Shown: positions 52,475-61,100 of the stretch, one piece after another
Position numbering within the stretch: the first letter of the stretch is position 1
Layout: every line of letters begins with the position of its first letter
DNA from: Akkermansia muciniphila
Lineage (GTDB): Bacteria > Verrucomicrobiota > Verrucomicrobiia > Limisphaerales > SXTU01
Reading direction: 5' to 3'
Length of the DNA: 64,000 bases
Assembly: GCA_945874145.1 (NCBI GenBank)
Contig: CAMCFN010000003.1
Location: 62,001-126,000 of the forward strand
Program-made: the position numbers and the translations under genes
Notes under the pieces: model-generated
Databases searched by the model: none
Seen by the model: the letters and a program-made list of their open reading frames with translations, nothing else
What the model was told of the DNA's origin: nothing

Positions 52475-54091
52475 TCAGTTCTGGCGAACGACTTGGAGGG
52501 AGCCGAGATCGAACCACGCGCGGCCTTTTTCAGCGCGGAGTTCGCAGACGAGCATGACTTCGGTGCCGGGCCCGGGCACTTCGAATTCAAAGGTGATCTT
52601 CTTCCAGTCGTTGTCCCCGCTGACTTGATTGGGCCGGGACGAGCCGGAAATGCGCAGGCCTGCGCCCTCGCCGGTGGGTTCCTTGATCGGCACGACGTCC
52701 TTGGTGGCGATCTTGCCTTCGAAGCGGTATTTGCCTGCGTCCAGCAGCACCCGGGTGCGCCAGGAGGCGACGACGCGGTTCGGCTTTTCGAGATTGATCT
52801 CCAAGGACTTCACCCCGCCTCGATCGGCATCGGTCATCTTCGTCTCGCCGGAGTCAATCTGCGGCTCCCACTTGCCGATCTTGAGCACGCCGTTTGCGTC
52901 GGGCTTGACCGGCTTTGGCGGCTGGATGCCGAGCTGCTTCTGGATGCCGGCGATGCGCGCGAGGAGGCGGTTGTTCAGGTCGCGCGTGGAGTTGTCGAAG
53001 TTCTTCGCCGTGCCTTCGTTTATCTCGGCGAGCATGGGGCGGACGCGGGCGTGGACCTTGGCGGTTTCGTTGGTGAGAAAATCGGCGGTGAAGACGTTGG
53101 TGAGCAGGTAGCCGACGCGGTCGCGATAAAGCTGCTTGGTCTGGGGGAGCTGCCACAGGGCGCTGGTGACCATTCCGCCCATGCTGTCGAACACGGGGAA
53201 GTTCGCGTCGCCGAAAAGCTGGTCCATGCCCGAGGCGAGGAAGTGAACCTTGGTGCTGCCGGCGGGCGTGAGGAGGCGGTAATTGTTGCGGTTGCGCGCG
53301 TAGCCGTCCCAGTGCGCGGTCATCATTTCCAAGGCGACGACGGAGAGGAAATGGTCAATGGCCAGCGTGTCCTCCAGTCGGGCGGCGCGTTTGACGAGGT
53401 CTGGTTCGCGGCAGGCGGCGACGAGGGCTTTCAGGTCCGCCTGATCATTGGTGCCCTGGCCGATTTTGCGATCCTTCCGCTGATCGATGTCCGCGCAAAA
53501 GCCGCCGTCGTAAAAGGTGCCGGCCTTGCTGCCGAAGTGGTCGCGCATGAACTGCGTGTCGAAGCCCTCTTTCAGCACGTAGAAGCCGAGGTCGCGGCCA
53601 TTGAGCCACACGCGGGCATGCGAGATGCGCAGGGCCGGGACGCCGCCGGCGTTGAAGAGCACCGAGGCCATATACTCGTTGAGGTAGCCGGTGTCCTGCA
53701 CGGAGTTGTTGAGGTGAATCTTGTCGAGGCCGTGGAACTTTTGCTTCTCACGGTATTTGTCGAAGTTGAGCGTCAGGGCTGGGCGATCATTCACCGGACG
53801 GAAACTGCCGGCCGCGCCCTTCAGGTGAACGCCCACTTCGCTGAAGATAAAGTCGTCCCCCTCGCGCACCGTGCAGCGGACGTAGTTGCGCTGGTCCTTG
53901 TTGAGCTTGGCGAGTTCCGAGGGGGAGATCTCGATGCGGAGTTTGGGGATGTGGCCTGACCGGAAGAAGACTTTGTCCGGAGCGTCAGGGTTATCGGCGG
54001 CGTGGGTGCCGAGCGCCGCCACCAGAGCTAGCACGCCGACCAGCCGCCGGGTGACCCGGCCAAGGGGGAGGGTGAATTGTGGCGATGGCAT
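52475..54091 (-). CDS. Exported CotH-family protein with C-terminal beta domain
   Basis: A 538-residue protein with a signal peptide (RRLVGVLALVAALGTHAAD). LRIEISPSELAKLNKDQRNY, then GVHLKGAAGSFRPVNDRPAL and FHGLDKIHLNNSVQDTGYLN are CotH-kinase-family signatures. YVLKEGFDTQFMRDHFG and a catalytic-like DGYARNRNNYRLL follow. The last 140 residues look like a beta-sandwich. Some CotH proteins phosphorylate partner proteins; this one may or may not be active. ATG 54091 is used because the longer frame covers an intergenic repeat. It converges on the solenoid gene with 16 bases between stops. Confidence 0.88.
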   Translation of the reverse strand: MPSPQFTLPLGRVTRRLVGVLALVAALGTHAADNPDAPDKVFFRSGHIPKLRIEISPSELAKLNKDQRNYVRCTVREGDDFIFSEVGVHLKGAAGSFRPVNDRPALTLNFDKYREKQKFHGLDKIHLNNSVQDTGYLNEYMASVLFNAGGVPALRISHARVWLNGRDLGFYVLKEGFDTQFMRDHFGSKAGTFYDGGFCADIDQRKDRKIGQGTNDQADLKALVAACREPDLVKRAARLEDTLAIDHFLSVVALEMMTAHWDGYARNRNNYRLLTPAGSTKVHFLASGMDQLFGDANFPVFDSMGGMVTSALWQLPQTKQLYRDRVGYLLTNVFTADFLTNETAKVHARVRPMLAEINEGTAKNFDNSTRDLNNRLLARIAGIQKQLGIQPPKPVKPDANGVLKIGKWEPQIDSGETKMTDADRGGVKSLEINLEKPNRVVASWRTRVLLDAGKYRFEGKIATKDVVPIKEPTGEGAGLRISGSSRPNQVSGDNDWKKITFEFEVPGPGTEVMLVCELRAEKGRAWFDLGSLQVVRQN

Positions 54092-54204
54092 CCGCGTTTC
54101 GACTCTGCGTCGGGTTGTGACGTTCGAAAGTATCGGACAAAGTTTGGTTCCTGCAAGCCATGGCTGAGGAAGGCGGAAAGCAGGCCGCAGCTTGACACTG
54201 CCCC

Positions 54205-54309
54205 TGGAGCGCGGCCCGCCGGCCCGCTTTGCGCGTGGGCGGTAAACTGTGGTTGAGCAGGACCGGTGTGGACTCCGGGCGTGTAAAGCGGGGGGACGCC
54301 CGCGCTCCA
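54205..54309. repeat. Dispersed inverted repeat upstream of the CotH gene
   Basis: TGGAGCGCGGCCCGCCGGCC begins the left arm and GGACGCCCGCGCTCCA ends the right arm. The arms pair over about 25 bases with mismatches, with a loop of about 55 bases. Confidence 0.8.
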
Positions 54310-54344
54310 TCCGGTGGGGCTTCGCGGCCGTTTCAAGGCGATGG

Positions 54345-54373
54345 TTGGCATTCGTCTTGGTTCGTGCGATAAG
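54345..54373 (+). promoter_or_regulatory. Candidate sigma-70-type promoter of the lipoprotein/DUF3299 pair
   Basis: TTGGCA at 54345-54350 is 17 bases from GATAAG at 54368-54373 (four of six -10 bases). Transcription would begin near 54380, about 23 bases before the ATG. Confidence 0.4.
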
Positions 54374-54402
54374 CAGGGCGAATTAACGAACAAACCTCCT
54401 TC

Positions 54403-54891
54403 ATGAAAACGCTCTTCACCCTTTCGTGTGTCGCACTGCTGGCCTTCTGCGTCGGTTGCGATAAGTCCAAATCTGCCTCCGGCCACAGCCACGGCGGCCA
54501 CCATCACGAGCCGCCGCATGGCGGGACGGCCATCGACCTCGGCGACGAGGAGGCGCATCTGGAGTTCGTGCTTGATGCCGCTGCGGGCAAGCTCACCTGC
54601 TACGTGCTCAAACCCCACATGAGCGGGTTTCAGCGCATCACGCAGGAGGCGCTGGAATTGACGGCCACGGTGGGTGGCAAGGCCGAGTTGCTCACGCTGA
54701 AGGCCGTTGCCAACGCCGCCACCGGCGAAAAGGCCGGGGATACTTCGCAGTTCGAGGCGCAGGCGGATTGGCTCAAGACGGCGAAGAGCTTCGATGCGGA
54801 GTTGAAGAAGGTTGGCGTGCGGGGAAAGGATTACACCGCCCTGAAATTTAACTTTCCGAAGGGCAGCGCTGCCGAGGGCGTCCATAAGTGA
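54403..54891 (+). CDS. Small His-rich lipoprotein
   Basis: A 162-residue protein. MKTLFTLSCVALLAFCVGC is a lipoprotein signal with the lipidated Cys at about residue 19. Directly after it lies GHSHGGHHHEPPHGG, seven His in 15 residues, a likely metal-binding patch. The rest is a small beta domain (AHLEFVLDAAAGKLTCYVLK, KAELLTLKAVANA). Such proteins occur near metal-efflux genes in other bacteria, but none is next to it here. It forms an operon with the DUF3299-like gene seven bases downstream. The function is inferred only. Confidence 0.75.
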   Translation: MKTLFTLSCVALLAFCVGCDKSKSASGHSHGGHHHEPPHGGTAIDLGDEEAHLEFVLDAAAGKLTCYVLKPHMSGFQRITQEALELTATVGGKAELLTLKAVANAATGEKAGDTSQFEAQADWLKTAKSFDAELKKVGVRGKDYTALKFNFPKGSAAEGVHK

Positions 54892-54898
54892 CCTGTCT

Positions 54899-55519
54899 AT
54901 GAATTACTCGCTCCCATTCTTCGCTGTGGCCGCTGCTGGTTGTCTGTTCGTGAATGCCGCTGAGCCTGCCAGGCCTGGCAAGAAAGAGGTGCGCGGCGCG
55001 CCGATTCAGAAGCTGGCACCTGCGGCGACGAACGCTGTCCCGGCGGCCCCGGACGCCAAGGCACCCGCTCCCGGCGCGGTGCAGAAGGACGGGGATTTCC
55101 TCATCGTCGGTTTCGATCGGCTGGCTGGCTTCAATTACGATGTGCCGGATGACGCGCCGGTGGGGACCAACAAGACTGTGAAGGTCGAGCCGCCTAAGGA
55201 GCAGATTCCCACCACCGTCAAGGCCTTCGACAAGCAGCGTGTCGCGCTCAAGGGCTTCATGCTTCCCTTGAAGGTCGAGGGCGGGCTCATCACCGAACTG
55301 CTCATCATGCGCGACCAGTCTATGTGCTGCTACGGCACGGTGCCTAAGATCAACGAGTGGGTCAGCGTCAAGATGACCGGCAAGGGCGTGAAGCCCATCA
55401 TGGATCAAGCCGTGACACTTTACGGCAAGCTGCACGTCGGCGAAATCCGGGAGAATGGCTACCTCGTGGGCATCTACCAGATGGATGGGGAGAAGGTGGC
55501 TGGGCCGCTGGACCTCTGA
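54899..55519 (+). CDS. Exported DUF3299-like protein
   Basis: A 206-residue protein with a signal peptide (MNYSLPFFAVAAAGCLFVNA) and a Pro/Ala linker. IPTTVKAFDKQRVALKGFMLPLKVEGG is the DUF3299 signature, followed by LIMRDQSMCCYGTVPKINEW, with a Cys-Cys pair. Related proteins occur with metal transporters and cytochrome-type genes. Its neighbour is a His-rich lipoprotein, so a role with metal ions in the envelope is a reasonable guess. The exact function is unknown. Confidence 0.75.
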   Translation: MNYSLPFFAVAAAGCLFVNAAEPARPGKKEVRGAPIQKLAPAATNAVPAAPDAKAPAPGAVQKDGDFLIVGFDRLAGFNYDVPDDAPVGTNKTVKVEPPKEQIPTTVKAFDKQRVALKGFMLPLKVEGGLITELLIMRDQSMCCYGTVPKINEWVSVKMTGKGVKPIMDQAVTLYGKLHVGEIRENGYLVGIYQMDGEKVAGPLDL

Positions 55520-55530
55520 GCCGACGCCAA

Positions 55531-55624
55531 AGTAGGTTGGCGCTTCCAACCTGACCTCCATTTGAAAGCATTCCGCTTGAGCGGTTTCTGAAAGTTAGAA
55601 GTCAGGCTGGAAGCTTGGCCTACT
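55531..55624. repeat. Inverted repeat with AGTAGGTTGGCGCTTCCAAC arm
   Basis: The left arm runs to CTGAC at 55555; the right arm GTCAGGCTGGAAGC continues to TACT at 55624. The inner 14 bases pair with a single mismatch. It separates the DUF3299-like gene from the next gene. Confidence 0.8.
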
Positions 55625-55712
55625 TTACGGACGCGATGCGCGAAGTGCCGCCGCCCTTCTTTCCTTGAACTAGCTGTGTTCCCGCAGCGTCCGCTGCTAC
55701 AATTAACTGAAC

Positions 55713-56774
55713 GTGAAACACCTCCTCAGATCCGCACTGGTCCTCGTTGTTCTTGGTGCGCTTGCGCAAGCCAGCTTCGCCGCCGGCGCGCCCGGCTCCT
55801 CCACCCGTCCCAAGGATACCGTCATCGTGGATGCCAAGACCGAGGCCACCATCAAGGGTGCCCTCAAATACCTTGCCTCCAAACAGCAGGCATCCGGGGC
55901 GTGGGGGTTCAGTGGCGAGGAGCAGAAGCGGCAGGTGGCCATGACCGGCTACACGCTCATGGCCATGCAGGCGGCCGGCCAGCTCCCCGGGGAGGGCGAG
56001 TATGGCAAGAACGTCACCGCCGGGATGAACTACCTCTTGGATTCCATCGGGCCTGACGGCCTCTACAACATGCGGAGCGACGGCCAATACATGTATTCAC
56101 ACGGCATCGCCACCATCGCGCTGGCGGAGCTTTACGGCCAGACCAAGTCCCCGACCATGCGCGGCAAGCTCGACAAGGCCGTGAAGGTCATCATCAGCGC
56201 GCAGGCGAACGAACCCGGTCACGAGGGCGGCTGGCGCTACCGGCCCGTTGCGAAAGACGCCGACATCTCCGTCACCGTGCTGTGCCTGGTCGCTTTGCGC
56301 GCGGCGAAGAACGGCGGCCTCGAAGTGCCGCAGCGCACCATCGACGAGGCCGTCACCTACGTGAAGCGCTGCCAGGACGAGCGCACCGGTGGCTTCTGCT
56401 ACCAACCGCAGCGCGACCCCGGCTTTGCGCGCACGGCGGCGGCGATTTACTCCCTGCAAGTCTGCGGCCTTTATGAAGACCCCATGGTGAAAAAGGGCTC
56501 GGAATACCTCTTCCAAAATCTGCGCGACGATCATGAGTGGTTCACCTACGGGAACTTCTACGCCGCCTCCGCGCAATACATGGTCGGGGGTGAGACGTGG
56601 CAGAAGTGGTATGCGAAGATCAACGGAGTGCTGCAATCGCAGGTTGTTAAGCAAGGTGACGTGGCCTACTGGGAATCGCGCGGTCGCGGCGGCGTCGGCC
56701 CGACCTTCTGCACGGCGGTTTACACGATGATTCTGGCGATGCCGTATCACTACATCCCGCTGTATCAGCGGTGA
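55713..56774 (+). CDS. Exported squalene-cyclase/prenyltransferase-fold repeat protein
   Basis: A 353-residue protein with a signal peptide (VKHLLRSALVLVVLGALAQA). It is made of alpha/alpha-barrel repeats: ALKYLASKQQASGAWGFSG, GMNYLLDSIGPDGLYNMRSD, KVIISAQANEPGHEGGWRYR and YVKRCQDERTGGFCYQPQRD. This is the squalene oxidase/prenyltransferase fold. The Asp-rich catalytic motif of true terpene cyclases is not seen, so a non-enzymatic or unknown role is likely, as for most exported PVC members. Start is GTG 55713. Confidence 0.82.
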   Translation: MKHLLRSALVLVVLGALAQASFAAGAPGSSTRPKDTVIVDAKTEATIKGALKYLASKQQASGAWGFSGEEQKRQVAMTGYTLMAMQAAGQLPGEGEYGKNVTAGMNYLLDSIGPDGLYNMRSDGQYMYSHGIATIALAELYGQTKSPTMRGKLDKAVKVIISAQANEPGHEGGWRYRPVAKDADISVTVLCLVALRAAKNGGLEVPQRTIDEAVTYVKRCQDERTGGFCYQPQRDPGFARTAAAIYSLQVCGLYEDPMVKKGSEYLFQNLRDDHEWFTYGNFYAASAQYMVGGETWQKWYAKINGVLQSQVVKQGDVAYWESRGRGGVGPTFCTAVYTMILAMPYHYIPLYQR

Positions 56775-56778
56775 GGAC

Positions 56779-56820
56779 GGGGAAGGATTAGGATTAAGAG
56801 CAAGATTACGATTACGAAGC
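56779..56820. repeat. GATTAGGATTAAGAGCAAGATTACGATTACGA-like direct repeat region
   Basis: Short GATTA/GATTAC units repeat after the previous stop. No gene or function is seen. Confidence 0.5.
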
Positions 56821-56867
56821 CAACGCCCCCTCCTGTTCTTACTCCAGAAGAATGCCAGACTGGATGC

Positions 56868-57383
56868 GTGTTCGATTTAATACCTAGTGTGACAACGGTG
56901 TTACAAAACATCCTCTACTGTCAGTCCCTTGACTGCTTGTTGGGACGAGGGGTGGCGAAAGATGAACGCCGCGCATTCGAGCTTAACGCTGAAGTCGCCA
57001 AGGCGGGGCACCGTGAAGCTGTGTTGGCGATGGGTTGGTTTTACCTCAATGGCGTAGGAGTCGAACGAGACGCTGACCGCGCCAGAAAGTGGTATCGAGA
57101 ATCAGCGCGACACGGAGAGACCATGGCAATGTTTAGCCTTGGCCAAATTGGCTGCGACGAAGGTGACTTTTCGGATGCGCTTACGTGGTTCACTCGCGCA
57201 GCGGAAGCAGGCCATGCACGGTCGCTCTACTGGCTAGGCAGGCTTCACTGGCGAGGTCACGGCGTGGAGACAAACAGGAAGCAGGCCGTGAAGTTCTTTC
57301 ACCTCGCTGCGGGCAAGAGTATTCGGGAAGCCCAGCGCTTTCTGAGGTTCTATTCCAACCCATCCATCTCACACCATGGGTGA
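56868..57383 (+). CDS. Sel1-like repeat protein
   Basis: A 171-residue protein with about four Sel1/TPR-like repeats: GRGVAKDERRAFELNAEVAK, AMGWFYLNGVGVERDADRAR, LGQIGCDEGDFSDALTWFTR and LGRLHWRGHGVETNRKQAVK. Such repeats make helical scaffolds for protein contacts. No signal peptide is seen. GTG 56868 is the best start. The region has visibly lower GC and different codon use from its neighbours, which hints at recent gain. The partner is unknown. Confidence 0.78.
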   Translation: MFDLIPSVTTVLQNILYCQSLDCLLGRGVAKDERRAFELNAEVAKAGHREAVLAMGWFYLNGVGVERDADRARKWYRESARHGETMAMFSLGQIGCDEGDFSDALTWFTRAAEAGHARSLYWLGRLHWRGHGVETNRKQAVKFFHLAAGKSIREAQRFLRFYSNPSISHHG

Positions 57384-57410
57384 GCAAGGTGATATCGCGT
57401 CGGCTGGGAC

Positions 57411-57450
57411 TATCCATTCCCTCGCCCCCACCGGGGGGGGGAGATGGCCG
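57411..57450. repeat. C-run/G-run repeat of the PLTPALSP DNA type
   Basis: CCCTCGCCCCCACC is followed by nine G and AGATGG. It resembles the two elements inside addA but lies between genes. Confidence 0.45.
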
Positions 57451-57552
57451 CAGTGAAAGGGCAAGGCGGACGGCACTTCAAGCCAGCCCGGAAACAGATT
57501 TGACCCGCCAACGCCGCTCCCGCACCGTGCTGCCATAAACAATCCGCCTGCC

Positions 57553-57801
57553 ATGAATGCCCTGACCTTCCGCGCCCACTTCGACGGCAAGCACATATGC
57601 ATCGACGAGGGTTGCGACCTGCCGCTCGACACCGAGTTGCTCATCACCGTCGTGCCGCAGAGCGAAGCCGCGCTTCAAGCCGAGCGCGAAGAGTGGCGCA
57701 GACTTTCCCTCTCCAACTTGGCGCGCGGCTACGGCCCCAATGAGCCAGACTACGACGAGTCCATGCTGAAGGAGCTGAACCCGGATTATGAGGCAAGGTG
57801 A
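57553..57801 (+). CDS. Probable antitoxin of a MazF-type module
   Basis: An 82-residue protein. The start FRAHFDGKHICIDEGCDLPLDTELLITVV resembles the AF2212-like antitoxin N-terminus (FDGK, then a PxGT-like turn and a beta strand). The charged C-terminal half (REEWRRLSLSNLARGYG) may wrap the toxin. Its end overlaps the toxin gene by 14 bases, the usual antitoxin-first order. Such antitoxins neutralise the toxin and repress the operon. Confidence 0.75.
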   Translation: MNALTFRAHFDGKHICIDEGCDLPLDTELLITVVPQSEAALQAEREEWRRLSLSNLARGYGPNEPDYDESMLKELNPDYEAR

Positions 57802-58123
57802 CGTCTTCCTGGCCGCCGTTCCGCAGTCGGACCATCTGTGGAAGCTCCGCCCGGTCCTGTTGCTCCGCGAGATGCCGCCCTTTCGGGACTGGCTCGTTTG
57901 CACCATCAGCACCCACCTCCACCATGAGGTTGCTGGCCTCGACGACGTGTTGCGCCAGGGTGACCCCGACTTTGCAGGCACGGGGTTCAAGGATGGTTCG
58001 CTATGCCGGCTTGAGCATTTGAACGTGCTGCCCCAAAAAGATCTGCGTGGACGTTTGGGAAAAGTGGCGCCTGCCCGTCACCGCAGACTACTTGCCCGCC
58101 TCGATCTTCACCTTTCGCCTTAA
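57788..58123 (+). CDS. MazF/PemK-type endoribonuclease toxin
   Basis: A 111-residue protein of the PemK/MazF fold. RQGDVFLAAVPQSDHLWKLR and PVLLLREMPPF give the first strands with the conserved Arg-Pro. WLVCTISTHLHHEV and LCRLEHLNVLPQKDLRGRLG follow, ending in a helix (RHRRLLARLDLHL). MazF toxins cut mRNA at short motifs. Together with the upstream gene it forms a type II module, standing four bases before the PA14 gene. The ATG overlaps the antitoxin gene. Confidence 0.85.
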   Translation: MRQGDVFLAAVPQSDHLWKLRPVLLLREMPPFRDWLVCTISTHLHHEVAGLDDVLRQGDPDFAGTGFKDGSLCRLEHLNVLPQKDLRGRLGKVAPARHRRLLARLDLHLSP

Positions 58124-58126
58124 CCC

Positions 58127-61100
58127 ATGTCGTCCGTTCATCTACCTATCCGCGCCCATCCGCGTGTTCTGCGGGCACTGCTCTGCTTCCTTGCCTGCGC
58201 CACCGCCCACGCCGGCTCGCTGCGCACGCGCGAGGGGAAGTTCCTCGAAGGCAATGTCCAGCTCGATGCGCCGGCCGGGGTCAAGATCACCCTCGCCAAC
58301 GGCCAGCAGCAGGCGTTCCCGTTTGCCAGTCTGGAGCAGGCGACTTTCACCGCGAGTTCTGCCACCAGCCTTCCGCCGGAAGTGGCGGCCTTGATGAAGG
58401 GGCAGGGCCTCGGTCTGTTGGGCACTTACTACGAACGCGTGGATCTCAGTGGTCGCCCGGTGCACCGGCTGGATGCGACCGTCAACTTCGACTGGGAACT
58501 CGGCGAACCCATCGCTGGCGTGCAGAAGGATTACTTCAGCGCGCGCTGGAGCGGGCAGTTGGAAGCGCCGGTGTCCGGCAAGTTCACCTTCCACCTCGAT
58601 GCGGATGATGGGGCGCGGTTGTGGGTGGGGGACCGGCTCGTTTGTGATGCGTGGCGCATCTCGGACAGCTCCGAGATCAGCGGCACCATGGACCTGCAAG
58701 CCGGGCAGCGTTACGACCTCCGGCTCGAATACTACGACAACCTCGGTCCGGCGCACCTGCGTCTTTCCTGGGCCGGGCCGGGCATCCCCAAGAGCATTGT
58801 GCCCCGCAGCCAGTTGCATCCGAGCCTGGGGGTCAAGCCCACTGGCAGCCAAGGCTTGCTCGCCGCCTACTTCCGCCGCACGGACCTGGACAGCAGTAGC
58901 GCGGTGACGCGGCTGGACCCGCAGCTCGATTTCAACTGGGGCAACAACGCCCCGGTGGCCGAGGTGCCGGCGGAGAGTTTTAGCGCGCGCTGGAGCGGAC
59001 AGGTGAATGCGCAATTCACGGAGAGCCACACCTTCCACGTCGAGGCCGGTGGCGGGGTGCGGGTGTGGCTGGATGGCCAGCGCATCCTCGATCAATGGCG
59101 CGACCAGCCCGGCGAATTCTACAGCACCGTGGTGCCGCTCACGGCTGGCCAGAAGTATGACCTGCGCATCGAGCACTTCAGCACCAGCAAAGAGGCGAAG
59201 ATGCGCTTGCTGTGGAGTAGCGCCTCCCAGCGCAAGTCCGTCATTCCTGCCGCCGCGCTTTCCCCGTCACAACCGGCCCGGCCCGCCGGGGCCAAACCAG
59301 TTCATGGTCTGCTGGGCACTTACTTTTCCCGGGCCGATTGTTCGAGCGAGGTGCTCAAGCGCGTGGATGCACAAGTGAATTTTGACTGGGCCGACAAGCC
59401 TGCCGCGATGGGCGTGCCCACCGAGGATTTTTCAGTGCGGTGGACCGGCCAGGTGCAGGCCCAGCACACGGAGAACCACACCTTCCACCTTGAGACCGAC
59501 GATGGCGTGCGCGTCTGGGTTGGCGACAAGCAGGTCATCGACGAGTGGCGTCAGCAGTCCACCACCGTCGTGAGCCTGCCCGTGCCGCTCGCTGCCGGAC
59601 AATTTTACCCCCTTACCATCGAGTATTTCTCCGCGAAGCCGCCGGCACTGGTGAAGCTGAAGTGGAGCAGCCCTTCCACTCCGCTGGGCATCATTCCGGC
59701 GAGCCGCCTCTATCCGCCCCATGCGCCCAACACCCCTGCGCCGGGTGAGCGCCGCCTCGGTTTGGATCGCGGAGTTGTGACGTGGGATGGCTCCTTCCTC
59801 GCCGCTCCGCTCGTGGCCGGCGACGACACGGCGCTGCAGTTCGGCGGGGCGCAAAAAGACTTCTCCCTCTCCACCGTCAACGCCGCCCGCCTGATCTTTC
59901 AAAACCTCTCCGCCCAGCGGGCCGCCAAGGTGGAGCCCGGCCGCAGCGGCGTGCTGCTGGTCAACGGCGACTTTGTGGACGGCGAATTCAAAGGGCTGGA
60001 GCGCGGACGCGTGAAGCTAAGTTCCGTCCTGTTCGGTCTCAAGTTCTTCGACGCCAACTATGAAGTCGTGGCCGTGATCCTGCGTGAGCCTTCGCCCGGG
60101 ACACCCCAGTTCCGCATCCGCGCCAGCGATGGTTCGGTGCTGCTGGTTAAGAAGTTCGCCATCACGCCGGAAGGCCTGACCGTCGAGGACGCCACCTTGC
60201 GCGGCTACAAAGTGCCGGCGCAGGAGTTGGTCGAGATCCGGCAGGGCAGCGGGACGAACCTTTTCTCCGCCTCGCTCCAGCTTGGGCCGCAATCACTCCA
60301 CGCCCAGGCGGCCAAAGTGGACGCCGCCGCCGAGCGCGAGTGGAAGGCCAAGGCCGAAGCGGTCCGCAACGTCGTCGTCGCGGAGAACGACAAGCGCGCC
60401 CGGATGGAAGTCGAGGAGGAGCGCAAAATCCGCACGGAACTCGACGCCGCCACCGACGCCGACCGCGTGCTCAAGGCCACCCTCGCCAAACTCGCCGAGC
60501 AGCAGGAGGCCCTCGCCAAAGCCCGCGCCGAACTCAAGGACGCCGAGGCCAAGGCCGAGGAGCTCCGCCTCGCCGCGAAGAAGGTGACGGAGGCCCACGA
60601 CGCTAAGACCGCCGAGACCGACAAGCTCAAGGCTCAGCACGACAAGCAGAAGGCCGCGTATTCGCAGCGTGGGCAGGAATTCCTCGCCGCCACGCAGAGC
60701 CAAGCCCGTCGCCACGCCGTGTTGAATGCGGAAGTTGCCGCCGCCGAGGCCGCGCTCGCTGGCACCCGCAACCGGCTGGTCATCGCGAAGCAGGAAGAGA
60801 CCAGCCGCACCAAGACCGCCGACGCCGGTCGCAAGGCCGCCGCGCTGGCAGCCGAGCAGGGCGAAGCCGCGCGCGCGAAAGCGGAAGCTGCTTGGAAAGG
60901 CACACAGTCGGATGCGGTGAAAGCGGTCGCCGCGCGTGAGGAAGCAAAAAAATTCGCAGACCAAGCCGCCGCCGAACTAACGAGTGCTTTGAAGCGAAGC
61001 GCGGACAGCAAACTTGCCACCGACAAGGCCACCGTCGAGTCGGCCAACCGAGCGAAGGCGGCGGCTGAGGCACGGACCAGCGCGGACAAGCTGGCCGCCA

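Noticed and set aside
52469-53959. 496-residue plus-strand frame opposite the CotH gene
   Set aside because: The minus strand has CotH motifs and a signal peptide; this frame is an antisense shadow.
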